DNA of 64,000 nt. Origin: Streptomyces rubiginosohelvolus (GTDB lineage: Bacteria; Actinomycetota; Actinomycetes; Streptomycetales; Streptomycetaceae). The notes below the pieces were generated by a model, which saw nothing but the letters and a program-made list of their open reading frames with translations, had not been told where the DNA came from and ran no database searches. The stretch lies in contig NZ_BMTW01000016.1 in assembly GCF_014649875.1 (NCBI RefSeq), forward strand, positions 62,001 through 126,000, in the 5' to 3' direction. This document shows positions 17,529 through 26,540 of the stretch, one piece after another (positions within the stretch are counted from its first letter, which is position 1; each line of letters begins with the position of its first letter). The translations under genes were made by a program, and so were the position numbers.

Positions 17529-18679
17529 TCCGCGTCCTCCACGCTCGTCGCGCCCGCGTCGATGTCCTGGGCGGCGTCGAGTCCGAAGGTGTGGGCGGGG
17601 TTCCAGTGCAGGACGACCTCGGCGCCGGGGACCAGCCGGGTGTCGCGCTCGATGTTCTGCTCGTACACCTGGAGGGCCGTTCCGGCCGGGCTCTCGACGA
17701 CGTACTGGGTGGAGACGCCGATGAAGCTGGAGTCGGTGATGCGGCCGGTGGCGCGGTTGCGGCCGGCGGGGATGTCACCGGCGTCGTCCGCGTGGGCCAG
17801 GGATATCTTCTCCGGCCGGATGCCGAGGAGGAGACGGCCGCCGGCGGCGGTGGAGGCCGAACATCGCTGGCGGGGCAGCGAGAGCTTTCCGCCGCCCGCG
17901 GCCACCACCAGGTTCTCGCCGGTGGAGACGATCTCGCCCCCGATGAGGTTGGAGGTGCCGAGGAAGTTGGCGACGAAGGTGGTGCTCGGGTTCTCGTAGA
18001 GGTCGGCGGGGGCGCCGAGCTGCTCGACGCGGCCGCCGTTCATCACCGCGACGGTGTCGGCCATGGTCATGGCCTCCTCCTGGTCGTGGGTGACGTGCAC
18101 GAAGGTGATGCCGACCTCGGTCTGGATCCGCTTGAGCTCCAGCTGCATCTGGCGGCGGAGCTTGAGGTCGAGGGCGCCGAGCGGTTCGTCGAGCAGCAGG
18201 ACCTGCGGGTGGTTGATGAGCGCGCGGGCGACGGCGACGCGCTGCTGCTGGCCGCCGGAGAGCTGGTGCGGCTTGCGGCGGGCGAAGTCACCGAGCTGGA
18301 CCAGCTCCAGCATCGCGTCGACCTGCTTCTTCACCGACTTGATGCCGCGCCGCCGCAGCCCGAAGGCGACGTTCTCGGTGATGTCGAGGTGCGGGAACAG
18401 CGCGTAGCTCTGGAAGACGGTGTTGACGGGCCGCTTGTACGGGGGCAGGTCGGTGATGTCCTTGTCACCGAGGAAGACCGTGCCGGTGGTGGCCTCCTCC
18501 AGGCCCGCGATCATCCGCAGGGTGGTGGTCTTGCCGCAGCCGGACGCGCCGAGCAGGGCGAAGAAGGAGCCCTGGGGAACGGTCAGGTCGAGCGGGTGCA
18601 CGGCGGTGAAGGAGCCGTAGGTCTTGCTGATCCCGGCGAGGCGGACATCGCCGCCCGCGGTCTGCTGCTGCTGTGTCAT
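17525..18679 (-). CDS. potA: Polyamine ABC transporter ATPase PotA
   Basis: Nucleotide-binding subunit of the importer, 384 aa. Walker A LLGASGCGKTT (residues ~36-46), Q-loop QSYALFP, signature LSGGQQQRVAVARAL, Walker B LLLDEPLGALD and the switch His in THDQEEAM are all intact. A C-terminal TOBE-like regulatory domain occupies ~250-370. It sits between potD (72 bp upstream) and potB (4-bp overlap) in a potD-A-B-C operon. Confidence 0.93.
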   Translation of the reverse strand: MTQQQQTAGGDVRLAGISKTYGSFTAVHPLDLTVPQGSFFALLGASGCGKTTTLRMIAGLEEATTGTVFLGDKDITDLPPYKRPVNTVFQSYALFPHLDITENVAFGLRRRGIKSVKKQVDAMLELVQLGDFARRKPHQLSGGQQQRVAVARALINHPQVLLLDEPLGALDLKLRRQMQLELKRIQTEVGITFVHVTHDQEEAMTMADTVAVMNGGRVEQLGAPADLYENPSTTFVANFLGTSNLIGGEIVSTGENLVVAAGGGKLSLPRQRCSASTAAGGRLLLGIRPEKISLAHADDAGDIPAGRNRATGRITDSSFIGVSTQYVVESPAGTALQVYEQNIERDTRLVPGAEVVLHWNPAHTFGLDAAQDIDAGATSVEDAE

Positions 18680-18751
18680 GGGTCGCAGTCCCAGTGTGTT
18701 CGGGGGGAGTTCGGAGAGGGCAGGGCCGGTGAGGCACCGGTGGCGGCCGGG

Positions 18752-19999
18752 TCAGGCGCCGATGAGCTTGGCGAACTTCTCTTCGTACGCCGTCTCTTCC
18801 TCCGTGCTCAGGGAGCGGAAGGAGCGGGACTTCGCCGCCATCTCCTTGTCGGGGAGGATCAGCGTGTTGGAGGCCATCGACTCGTCGATCTTGGCGAGTT
18901 CCTCGCGTACGCCGTCGACCGGGCAGACGTAGTTGATGTACGCGGCGAGCTGGGCGGCGACCGGCGGCTCGTAGTAGTAGTCGATGAGCTTCTCGGCGTT
19001 GGTCTTGTGCCGGGCCTGCGCGGGGACCAGGAGGCTGTCGCTGGAGGTGATGTATCCGGCGGCCGGGATGGCGTACTCGATGTCCGGGTTGTCGGCCTGG
19101 AGCTGGATGACGTCCCCGGCCCAGGCGACGCAGGCGGCGATGTCGCCCTTGCTGAGGTCGGCGGTGTAGTCGTTGCCGGTGAAGCGGCGGATCTGCTTCT
19201 TGTCGACGGCCTTCTGGAGGCGGCCGATCGCGCCGTCGAAGTCGGCGTCGCTGAACTTCCCCGGGTCCTTGCCCTGGTCGAGGAGGGTCATGCCGACGGT
19301 GTCGCGCATCTCGGAGAGGAAGGAGACCCGGCCCTTGAGCTTCGGGTCGTCGAGCAGTTGGGTGACGGAGTCGACCTTGCGGCCGCCGGTCGCCTTCTTG
19401 TTGTACGCGATGACGGTGGGGATGCCCGTCCACGGATAGGAGTAGGCGCGGCCGGGGTCCCAGTCGGGGCTGCGGAACTGGGCGGAGACGTTGGCGAAGG
19501 CGTGCGGGAGGTTCGAGGCGTCGAGCTTCTGCGCCCAGCCGAGCCGGATGATGCGGGCGGCGAGCCAGTCGGTGACGCATATGAGATCGCGCCCGGTGTC
19601 CTGTCCGGCGGCGAGCTGCGGCTTGATCTTCCCGAAGAACTCGACGTTGTCGTTGATGTCCTCGGTGTACTTGACCCTGATCCCGGTGCGCTCGGTGAAC
19701 GCCTCCAGGGTGGGGCGGCTCTTCTCGTCCTCGCTGACGTCCATGTACTCGGTCCAGTTGGAGAAGTTCAGCACCTTCTCCTTCTCCGAGTGGTCGTCGG
19801 ACGCCAGGCCGGCGTCGGCGCGCTTGGCGGGCGGGATGCCGCACGCGCCGAGGGTGGCTATGCCGCCGACGGCCAGCGCGCCCATGCCGGAGGCGCGCAG
19901 CAGGGAGCGGCGGGTGAGGGCGCCCCTGCCGCTGGTCAGGGACCGCCTCATGGCCGCCAGTTGGACCGGCGTGAGGCGCTCGGGCTCGTAACTCTCCAT
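18752..19999 (-). CDS. potD: Polyamine-binding lipoprotein PotD
   Basis: Extracytoplasmic substrate-binding protein of the polyamine importer, 415 aa. The N-terminus has a twin-arginine signal (TRRSLLRASGMGAL) ending in a lipobox LGAC, so export is probably by Tat with lipid anchoring. The mature part has NFSNWTEYMD, TGNDYTADLSKGDIA and AWAGDVIQLQADNPDIEY, typical of spermidine/putrescine binding proteins. The ATG at 19999 gives an extra ~28 residues before the twin Arg; a start nearer the RR motif is possible. A closely related orphan copy lies at 26541-27704. Confidence 0.92.
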   Translation of the reverse strand: MESYEPERLTPVQLAAMRRSLTSGRGALTRRSLLRASGMGALAVGGIATLGACGIPPAKRADAGLASDDHSEKEKVLNFSNWTEYMDVSEDEKSRPTLEAFTERTGIRVKYTEDINDNVEFFGKIKPQLAAGQDTGRDLICVTDWLAARIIRLGWAQKLDASNLPHAFANVSAQFRSPDWDPGRAYSYPWTGIPTVIAYNKKATGGRKVDSVTQLLDDPKLKGRVSFLSEMRDTVGMTLLDQGKDPGKFSDADFDGAIGRLQKAVDKKQIRRFTGNDYTADLSKGDIAACVAWAGDVIQLQADNPDIEYAIPAAGYITSSDSLLVPAQARHKTNAEKLIDYYYEPPVAAQLAAYINYVCPVDGVREELAKIDESMASNTLILPDKEMAAKSRSFRSLSTEEETAYEEKFAKLIGA

Positions 20000-20030
20000 A
20001 CGCTGTATGCCCTTTCGGGTGGGAGGCCGC

Positions 20031-20058
20031 GGGGGCCCGCGGTCGTGGTCGGGCCCCC
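20031..20058 (-). terminator. Hairpin between aldehyde dehydrogenase and potD
   Basis: Perfect 9-bp inverted repeat GGGGGCCCG / CGGGCCCCC with a 10-nt loop, 15 bp after the stop of the 20074-21588 gene. It may end or attenuate transcription before potD. Confidence 0.5.
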
Positions 20059-20073
20059 GGGATGCGGCAGCTG

Positions 20074-21588
20074 CTATCGGTCCCCGAAGATCGTGCGGTG
20101 CCAGTCCTTGCGGGCGACGGCGGTGTTGTCGTACATGACGTGCTTGACCTGCGTGTACTCCTCGAAGGAGTACGCCGACATGTCCTTGCCGAAGCCGCTG
20201 GCCTTGTACCCGCCGTGCGGCATCTCGGAGAGGATCGGGATGTGGTCGTTCACCCACACACAGCCCGCCTGGATCTCGCGGGTGGCGCGGTTCGCGCGGT
20301 ACAGGTCGCGGGTCCAGGCGGAGGCGGCCAGTCCGTACGGGGTGTCGTTGGCGAGCGCGATGCCCTCGTCGTCGGTGTCGAAGGGGAGGACGACCAGGAC
20401 GGGGCCGAAGATCTCCGACTGGACGACCTCGCTGTCCTGGGCGGCACCGGCGATCAGGGTCGGCCGGTAGTAGGCGCCGTCGGCGAGGTCGCCGCCCGGG
20501 GCCTCGCCGCCGGTGACGACCTGGGCGTAGCCGCGGGCCCGCTCGACGAAGGCGGCGACGCGGTCGCGCTGGGCGTGGCTGATGAGGGGGCCGAGGTCGG
20601 TCGACGCGTCGAAGGGGTCGCCGATCCGGACGGTTTCCATGAGAGCGGCGACGTCCCGGACGAAGGCGTCGTAGAGGGGGCGCTGGACGTAGGCGCGGGT
20701 GGCGGCGGTGCAGTCCTGGCCGGTGTTGATGAGCGATCCGGCGACCGCGCCGTGGACGGCGGCCTCCAGGTCGGCGTCGTCGAAGACCACGAAGGGGGCC
20801 TTGCCGCCGAGCTCCAGGTGGAGGCGCTTGACGGTGGCGGTGGCGATCTCGGCGACCCGCTTGCCGACGGCGGTCGAGCCGGTGAAGGAGGTCATCACGA
20901 CGTCCGGGTGGCCGACGAGGTGCTCGCCGGCGTCCTTGCCCGCGCCGGTGACGATGTTGATGACGCCGTCGGGGATACCGGCCTCGGTGGCGGCCTGGGC
21001 GAACATCAGCGAGGTGAGCGGGGTGAGCTCGGCGGGCTTGAGGACGATGGTGTTGCCCGCGGCGACGGCCGGGAGGATCTTCCAGGCGGCCATCTGGAGC
21101 GGGTAGTTCCAAGGGGCGATGGAGCCGACGACACCGATCGCCTCGCGGCGTACGTAGGAGGTGTGGTCGCCGTCGTACTCGGCGGCGGCCTTGCCCTCCA
21201 GGTGGCGGGCCGCGCCCGCGAAGAACGCGGCGTTGTCGACGGTGCCGGGGACGTCGAACTCGGTGGAGAGCTTGACCGGCTTGCCGCACTGGAGGGACTC
21301 GGCGTACGCGAAGTCGTCGGCCTGCTCGGCGAGGACGGCGGCGAACCGGTGCAGGGCGTCGGACCGCTCGCCGGGGGTCGCGCCGGACCAGCCGGGGAAG
21401 GCGGCGCGGGCGGCGGCGACGGCCGCGTCCACGTCGTCGGTGCCCGCGAGCTCGTAGCGGAGCACGCTCTCGCCGGTCGCGGGGTTCACGATGTCGTGGT
21501 GGCGGCCGGACGTGCCGGGGAGCAGCTTGCCGCCGATGTACTGCGCACCTTCCGCGAAGCGGTCCTGAACCTGGAAGCCGTTGCTCAT
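20074..21588 (-). CDS. Gamma-aminobutyraldehyde dehydrogenase-type ALDH
   Basis: Oxidises an aminoaldehyde, probably 4-aminobutyraldehyde or its gamma-glutamyl form, to the acid (GABA branch of putrescine degradation). The 504-aa protein has SIAPWNYPLQMAAWK, FTGSTAVGK, general base in LELGGKAP, nucleophile Cys in NTGQDCTAATR, and EIFGPVLVVLPF. The PWNYP and DCTAATR blocks are those of betaine/aminobutyraldehyde dehydrogenases. GGAGGAG lies just upstream of the ATG at 21588. It is immediately upstream of the potDABC operon on the same strand. Confidence 0.87.
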   Translation of the reverse strand: MSNGFQVQDRFAEGAQYIGGKLLPGTSGRHHDIVNPATGESVLRYELAGTDDVDAAVAAARAAFPGWSGATPGERSDALHRFAAVLAEQADDFAYAESLQCGKPVKLSTEFDVPGTVDNAAFFAGAARHLEGKAAAEYDGDHTSYVRREAIGVVGSIAPWNYPLQMAAWKILPAVAAGNTIVLKPAELTPLTSLMFAQAATEAGIPDGVINIVTGAGKDAGEHLVGHPDVVMTSFTGSTAVGKRVAEIATATVKRLHLELGGKAPFVVFDDADLEAAVHGAVAGSLINTGQDCTAATRAYVQRPLYDAFVRDVAALMETVRIGDPFDASTDLGPLISHAQRDRVAAFVERARGYAQVVTGGEAPGGDLADGAYYRPTLIAGAAQDSEVVQSEIFGPVLVVLPFDTDDEGIALANDTPYGLAASAWTRDLYRANRATREIQAGCVWVNDHIPILSEMPHGGYKASGFGKDMSAYSFEEYTQVKHVMYDNTAVARKDWHRTIFGDR

Positions 21589-21795
21589 GACGCTCTCCTC
21601 CGCCGCTGTACCCGCTGGGCGGGGTCGGCGTAGCTTCTTCGTGAATTGAGTGCCGATCCTGACAGAGGGGTTCAAGCCCAACAAGTGATTCCGTTGTTGC
21701 CTTTTGGTTACGCGACGGAATCTGTCGACCATGTGTCGTGTCGGTGCGGAAATCCCCGTACGGAGTGTCAGTGGCGGATGCCACACTCACATGCC

Positions 21796-22353
21796 ATGGG
21801 ACCGATCGATGAGCTTCTGGCGGACGTGGCGCGGGGCAAGCGGGTGAAGTATCTGCCGTTCTGGGGGCACCGTCCGCGCCCCGACGGGCGGATCGGTGCG
21901 AGCTGTCTGAGCCAGTGGTGGCCCTCGCCCTTCACGGTGGACGGGGTGACGTATGCGAGCGCCGAGCACTGGATGATGGCGGGCAAGGCGCGGCTCTTCG
22001 GCGATCCGGAGGCCGAGGCGGCGGCGGTCACGGCGAAGAGCCCTGCCGCGGCGAAGAAGGCGGGGCGGCTGGTGCGCGGCTTCGACGAGGACGTGTGGAT
22101 ACGGGAGCGGTTCGCCCTGGTGGTGGCGGGCAGCGTGCACAAGTTCGGGCAGGACCCGGAGCTGGGCGGCTATCTCCTGGGCACCGGGGACCGGGTGCTG
22201 GTGGAGGCGTCCCCGCGGGACCGGATCTGGGGCATCGGGCTCGCGGCGGACGACGAGCGGGCGGAGCGGCCGCAGGAGTGGCGGGGGCTGAATCTGCTGG
22301 GCTTCGCGCTGATGGAGGCCCGGGAGAGGCTGCGGGCGGGCGCGACGGGGTGA
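21796..22353 (+). CDS. NADAR family protein (RibX/YbiA-like)
   Basis: 185-aa protein of the NADAR (NAD- and ADP-ribose-associated) superfamily. It shows FWGH, SCLSQWWPSPFTVDGVTYAS, the conserved AEHWMMAGKARLF, and DRIWGIGLAADD near residue 150. YbiA-like members cleave N-glycosidic bonds of riboflavin intermediates, and other members remove ADP-ribose. The ORF also has an in-frame ATG at 21778. It is divergent from the aldehyde dehydrogenase and convergent with the membrane protein gene at 22439, separated by a bidirectional terminator. Confidence 0.88.
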   Translation: MGPIDELLADVARGKRVKYLPFWGHRPRPDGRIGASCLSQWWPSPFTVDGVTYASAEHWMMAGKARLFGDPEAEAAAVTAKSPAAAKKAGRLVRGFDEDVWIRERFALVVAGSVHKFGQDPELGGYLLGTGDRVLVEASPRDRIWGIGLAADDERAERPQEWRGLNLLGFALMEARERLRAGATG

Positions 22354-22370
22354 CCCGGGGTCGCACCTGT

Positions 22371-22418
22371 ACGACGACCGGCCGGGCGGGGATCGCTCCC
22401 TGCCCGGCCGGTCGTCGT
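22371..22418. terminator. Bidirectional terminator
   Basis: Perfect 17-bp inverted repeat (22371-22387 with 22402-22418), 14-nt loop containing further pairing, placed between the convergent NADAR gene and the DUF4190-like gene. The strongest candidate for a two-way terminator in this part of the window. Confidence 0.8.
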
Positions 22419-22438
22419 GGCGTTCGGCGCGAGGTCCG

Positions 22439-23155
22439 CTAGCGGCGGTCCTCGACGACCAGCGACGTGGCGAACGGGTCGTCGTAGGGGTCGTTGTAGT
22501 CGCTGTCCCGGTCATCGGCCGTCGTGGCGGCCCAGATGAACAGGCCGAGGATTGCGGCGCCGACGACGATGCCGACGGAGCCGAGGATGACACCGGCGAG
22601 CGCCATGCCCCGGTTGGTGGCCTCGCCGCGCTTGGCACGGCCGAGGCCGATGATGCCGAAGATCAGCGCGAGGATGCCGAGGATGATGTTGAGGCCGTAG
22701 AGGCAGAAGCCGACCACGGAGATGATGCCGATCACCATCGCGGCCGTGCCCAGACCGTTGTTGGGCGCCGGGCCCCAGGCGGCCGGACCGGCGCCGTAGG
22801 CACCGTAGCCCGGGTATCCGCCGTACGGCTGCGCGGGCGGAGCCGGGTAGCCGTAGTGCGCGGCGGGCGGCGGGCCCGCGTGGCCGGGGCCGTTCGGGCC
22901 GATCGGTGGCGGCGGTACGTCCGAGGGCGCCGGCCCGAAGCCGCCGGCCTGGGGTATCGGTCCGGTGCCGTCCCCCGGTCCGGCGCTCGGCATCGACGTC
23001 ACGGTCGGCTGGTCGTGGACCGCGGGCGGCGTGTGCGCGGCGGGCGGCGGCGTCTGCGCGCCCTGCTTGCCCAGATCCACCCTGGTGCTGTCCGGCGGTG
23101 CCCACGGATCGCGCGGCGCGGCCCCGCCCCCGGGCTGCTCTGTGTTGTCTGACAT
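22439..23155 (-). CDS. DUF4190-type membrane protein with Pro-rich N-terminus
   Basis: 238-aa membrane protein. Residues 1-140 are a Pro/Gly/Tyr-rich cytoplasmic arm (PYGGYPGYGAYGAG). Residues ~145-215 hold two long hydrophobic helices (GTAAMVIGIISVVGFCLYGLN and AGVILGSVGIVVGAAILGLFIW) flanking the GLGRAKRGEATNRG turn of DUF4190 proteins. The acidic C-terminus ends VVEDRR. ATG 23155 starts MSDNTEQPGG. Function unknown. Confidence 0.75.
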   Translation of the reverse strand: MSDNTEQPGGGAAPRDPWAPPDSTRVDLGKQGAQTPPPAAHTPPAVHDQPTVTSMPSAGPGDGTGPIPQAGGFGPAPSDVPPPPIGPNGPGHAGPPPAAHYGYPAPPAQPYGGYPGYGAYGAGPAAWGPAPNNGLGTAAMVIGIISVVGFCLYGLNIILGILALIFGIIGLGRAKRGEATNRGMALAGVILGSVGIVVGAAILGLFIWAATTADDRDSDYNDPYDDPFATSLVVEDRR

Positions 23156-23276
23156 GGGCCTCCCCCATCGTGGTCCCGTCATGCTACGGCCAGGCCTGAC
23201 GGGCCCGGACCCCGCCTGCGATGATCGGTGCGGCCGGTACGCCCGGCCGATGTCACGCCGAACCGGGAGAATTCCG

Positions 23277-24311
23277 ATGACCGATCCGCACCCCTTCATC
23301 GCCGGGCTGCCCAAGGCCGAGCTCCATGTCCACCACGTCGGGTCGGCCTCGCCCCGGATCGTCGCCGAGCTGGCCGCCCGCCACCCGGACTCCAAGGTCC
23401 CCACGGACCCGGAGGCGCTGGCCGACTACTTCACCTTCACCGACTTCGCGCACTTCATCGAGGTCTACCTGTCGGTGGTGGACCTGGTCCGCACCCCGGA
23501 GGACGTCCGGCTGCTCACCTTCGAGGTGGCCCGCGACATGGCCCGGCAGAACATCCGGTACGCCGAGCTGACCGTGACCCCGTACAGCTCGACCAAGCGG
23601 AACATCCCCGAGGTCGGGTTCATGGAGGCCCTGGAGGACGCGCGCAAGGCAGCCGAGGCCGAGCTGGGCGTGGTCCTGCGCTGGTGCTTCGACATCCCGG
23701 GCGAGGCCGGGCTCCAGGCGGCCGAGGAGACCGCCCGGCTCGCGGTGGAACGGCGGCCCGACGGGCTCGTCTCCTTCGGCCTCGGCGGACCGGAGATCGG
23801 GGTGGAGCGCCCGCAGTTCAAGCCCTACTTCGACCGGGCCATCGCCGAGGGCCTGCACTCCGTGCCGCACGCCGGGGAGACCACCGGGCCGCAGACCATC
23901 TGGGACGCGCTGACCGCGCTGCGCGCCGAGCGCATCGGGCACGGCACCAGCTCCGTGCAGGACCCGAAGCTGCTGGAGCACCTGGCCGAGCACCGGATCG
24001 CCCTGGAGGTCTGCCCGACGTCGAACATCGCCACCCGGGCGGTCACCGACATCGAGCGCCACCCGATCCGGGAGATGGTTCAGGCCGGGGTGCTGGTGAC
24101 GGTCAACAGCGACGACCCGCCGATGTTCGGCACCGACCTCAACAACGAGTACGCGGTGGCCGCCCGGCTGCTGGAGCTGGACGAGCGCGGTATCGCGGAC
24201 CTCGCGAAGAACGCCGTGGAGGCCTCGTTCCTGGACCCGGCGGGCAAGCGGAAGCTGGCCGAGGAGATCGACACGTACACGGCGAACTGGCTCCGGGCAC
24301 CCGGCAGCTGA
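23277..24311 (+). CDS. Adenosine-deaminase-family amidohydrolase, probably aminodeoxyfutalosine deaminase
   Basis: Metal-dependent deaminase, 344 aa, with the adenosine deaminase barrel. It has a metal-binding HVHHVGS near residue 18 (HxHLDG in true adenosine deaminases), HAGETTGP at ~198, the RIGHG loop, CPTSN and SDDPPMFGTDL. The Leu-Asp of HxHLDG being replaced by His-Val, and the high overall similarity of this family within Streptomyces, fit the group that deaminates 6-amino-6-deoxyfutalosine in menaquinone biosynthesis by the futalosine route, which streptomycetes use. That assignment is from family knowledge, not proven here. The start is ATG 23277 in GGGAGAATTCCG-ATG context. Confidence 0.8.
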   Translation: MTDPHPFIAGLPKAELHVHHVGSASPRIVAELAARHPDSKVPTDPEALADYFTFTDFAHFIEVYLSVVDLVRTPEDVRLLTFEVARDMARQNIRYAELTVTPYSSTKRNIPEVGFMEALEDARKAAEAELGVVLRWCFDIPGEAGLQAAEETARLAVERRPDGLVSFGLGGPEIGVERPQFKPYFDRAIAEGLHSVPHAGETTGPQTIWDALTALRAERIGHGTSSVQDPKLLEHLAEHRIALEVCPTSNIATRAVTDIERHPIREMVQAGVLVTVNSDDPPMFGTDLNNEYAVAARLLELDERGIADLAKNAVEASFLDPAGKRKLAEEIDTYTANWLRAPGS

Positions 24312-24333
24312 CCCCGGTCGTCACAATGGCCTC

Positions 24334-25047
24334 ATGGCCAACACCGTCTCCCGCGTCACCGCCGTGGCCCACCGCGGCGATCCGTACCTCGCCCGTGAGA
24401 ACACGCTGCCCTCGATCCGCTCCGCCCTCGAACGGGGGGCGGACGCGGTCGAGATCGACGTACGCGTGACCCGCGACGGGGTACCGGTCCTGCTGCACGA
24501 CGCGACGCTGGAGCGGCTGTGGGGCCACGACCGGCGGCTGGAGTGGATCGACCACGCGGAGCTGAAGGAGCTGACCGGCGGCGGGGTGCCCACGCTCCGC
24601 GACGCGCTGCTCGCCGCCGGGGCGCACCGGGTGATGGTGGACCTGCCCGGCTCCACGGACGCCTCGGTGAAGAAGATCGTGAGGACGGTCCGCGAGTGCG
24701 GGGCCGGCGAGCGGGCGTACTACTGCGCGAACTCGGCAGCGATGCTGCGGGTACGTGCCGCCGACCCGTCCGCCGAGATCGCCCTGACCTGGACCACGCT
24801 GGCCCCGCCGCGCCCGGAGCTGCTGGCCGCGGTGAAGCCGCGCTGGCTGAACTACCGCTTCGGCCTGATCAGCCGGGAGCTGACGGACCGGGCGCACCGG
24901 GACGGGCTGCTCGTCTCCGCGTGGACGGCCGACACGAAGCGCACGATGCGCAAGCTGATCGAGCGCGGCGTCGATTCGATCACCACCAACCGGATCGACA
25001 CGCTCCACCGACTCCTGGCCAACTCGCCCGGACACGGCGGCTCTTGA
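24334..25047 (+). CDS. Glycerophosphodiester phosphodiesterase
   Basis: Hydrolyses glycerophosphodiesters to glycerol-3-phosphate and an alcohol. The 237-aa cytoplasmic protein has the GDPD catalytic blocks: AHRGDPYLARENTL (His-Arg, Glu), AVEIDVRVTRDGVPVLLHDATL (Glu-x-Asp and catalytic His) and C-terminal SAWTAD. Without a signal peptide it probably acts inside the cell. It begins 22 bp after the deaminase gene and may be co-transcribed with it. Confidence 0.88.
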   Translation: MANTVSRVTAVAHRGDPYLARENTLPSIRSALERGADAVEIDVRVTRDGVPVLLHDATLERLWGHDRRLEWIDHAELKELTGGGVPTLRDALLAAGAHRVMVDLPGSTDASVKKIVRTVRECGAGERAYYCANSAAMLRVRAADPSAEIALTWTTLAPPRPELLAAVKPRWLNYRFGLISRELTDRAHRDGLLVSAWTADTKRTMRKLIERGVDSITTNRIDTLHRLLANSPGHGGS

Positions 25048-25139
25048 TCGGTCCGGCATGATGGAGGGCCCGCACCGCCCGCCGCCGCACCGCCCCACGC
25101 GGCACGCGGGCCCCCTCCGTCACCGAGGAGCCAACCGTC

Positions 25140-25937
25140 ATGGACCCCCGCCCGCAGACAGCTACCCCCCGGATACGTTCCGACGTCGCGCACAACGCGC
25201 GGGTGTGGAACTACTGGCTGGGCGGCAAGGACAACTACCCGGTGGACCGGGCGGTGGGTGACCGGGTCACCGGGATGTACCCGAGTATCGGTGAAGTGGC
25301 CCGCGCGGACCGGGCGTTCCTCGGCCGGGCGGTGCGGCATCTGGCGGGCGACGCGGGCGTCGACCAGTTCCTCGACATCGGCACCGGGCTGCCGACCGGG
25401 AACAACACCCATGAGATCGCCCAGCACACCGCGCCGCACGCCCGCATCGTCTATGTCGACAACGACCCGATCGTGCTGGCCCACGCCCGCGCCCTGCTGA
25501 CCAGTTCGCTGGAGGGCGCGACCGAGTACATCGACGCGGACGCGCACCGCCCCGAGCAGATCCTGCGGGCCGCCCAGCCCACCCTGGACCTGGGCCGGCC
25601 GGTCGCGGTGATGATGCTCGGCATCCTGAACTTCGTGCTGGACACGGACGAGGCCCGCTCCATCGTGCGGACGCTGATGGCGGCGGTTCCCTCGGGCAGC
25701 CACCTGGTGCTGACCCACCCGACGCTGGAGCTGGGCGGCGAGGGCAACGAGGCGGCGATGCGCTTCTGGAACGAGAACGCCACCCCGCCGATCACCGCCC
25801 GCAGCCGTGCGGAGTTCGCCTCGTTCCTGGACGGTCTGGAGCTCCTGGAGCCGGGGATCGTCTCCTGCTCCCGCTGGCGGACGAACCCGCGGGAGCCGGA
25901 GGTCGCGCAGTTCGGTGCGGTGGCGCGGAAGCCCTGA
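25140..25937 (+). CDS. S-adenosylmethionine-dependent methyltransferase (DUF574 type)
   Basis: 265-aa protein of the large actinobacterial S-adenosyl methyltransferase family PF04672. It has the family opening ARVWNYWLGGKDNYPVD, SAM-binding DIGTGLPTGNNTHEIA, acidic strand IVYVDNDPIVLAHA and VAVMMLGILNF. Streptomycetes carry dozens of these; substrates are mostly unknown. The ATG at 25140 is preceded by GAGGAG. Confidence 0.9.
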   Translation: MDPRPQTATPRIRSDVAHNARVWNYWLGGKDNYPVDRAVGDRVTGMYPSIGEVARADRAFLGRAVRHLAGDAGVDQFLDIGTGLPTGNNTHEIAQHTAPHARIVYVDNDPIVLAHARALLTSSLEGATEYIDADAHRPEQILRAAQPTLDLGRPVAVMMLGILNFVLDTDEARSIVRTLMAAVPSGSHLVLTHPTLELGGEGNEAAMRFWNENATPPITARSRAEFASFLDGLELLEPGIVSCSRWRTNPREPEVAQFGAVARKP

Positions 25938-25940
25938 GGC

Positions 25941-26486
25941 TCAGGCGCCCGCCGGAACGGCCGCCGGGTTCGCGGCGGTCGCTGCCCGCTCCAGCACCTC
26001 CAGCCGCTTGATCATGCGGCGGACCATCAGCAGCGGGATGACGCCGAAGACCCCGAAGGACATGTCGATCACGCTCCACCAGAACGGGATGCCGCGGAGC
26101 GGGCCGCAGATCAGGGCGAGCGGGATGATCCCGGCGCAGGCGATCATGCCGAACTCGATGACCCAGATGTTGCGGACCGGGTCGCGGTAGGGGCCGTAGA
26201 AGGCGACCGCGATGACCAGGTGGGCAAAGGCCAGCCAGTCGGTGCCGTACAGCATGAAGGGCTGCTCGCGGTCGATGGTGTCGAGGCCTTCGCGGACCCG
26301 GGTGATCCACTCCATCAGACCGGGGAAGTGCTCGGGGACCGGGGAGGCGGAGGCGCTCAGCAGGTCCTCCGTCCAGCGGAGTTCGGTGACGAGCGGGAAG
26401 GCCGTGAGCCCGCTCAGCACCAGACAGACGATGAAGAAGACCAGCCACCTGCGTATCCCCCGTGTGAGGGCCTGTCTTTCGCTCAT
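25941..26486 (-). CDS. Hypothetical four-helix membrane protein
   Basis: 181-aa integral membrane protein with about four hydrophobic helices (WLVFFIVCLVLSGLTAFPL; WLAFAHLVIAVAFYGPY; WVIEFGMIACAGIIPLALI; SVIDMSFGVFGVIPLLMV) and a basic C-terminus. It resembles small streptomycete proteins of unknown role. It converges with the methyltransferase, with three bases between the two stop codons. Confidence 0.75.
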   Translation of the reverse strand: MSERQALTRGIRRWLVFFIVCLVLSGLTAFPLVTELRWTEDLLSASASPVPEHFPGLMEWITRVREGLDTIDREQPFMLYGTDWLAFAHLVIAVAFYGPYRDPVRNIWVIEFGMIACAGIIPLALICGPLRGIPFWWSVIDMSFGVFGVIPLLMVRRMIKRLEVLERAATAANPAAVPAGA

Positions 26487-26540
26487 ATCCGCAGCGTACG
26501 CCCGTGTTTACCGCCCCTTTACGGCACCCCTGCCAGCGCT

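Noticed and set aside
17591..20470. 959-codon plus-strand frame over potA and potD
   Set aside because: Same kind of antisense shadow; composition is Gly/Asp/Val-rich and it crosses several well supported minus-strand genes.
18752..21790. 1012-codon reading joining potD to upstream sequence
   Set aside because: The upstream part is an Arg/Pro-rich wrong-frame reading through the aldehyde dehydrogenase; potD proper starts at its signal peptide near 19999.
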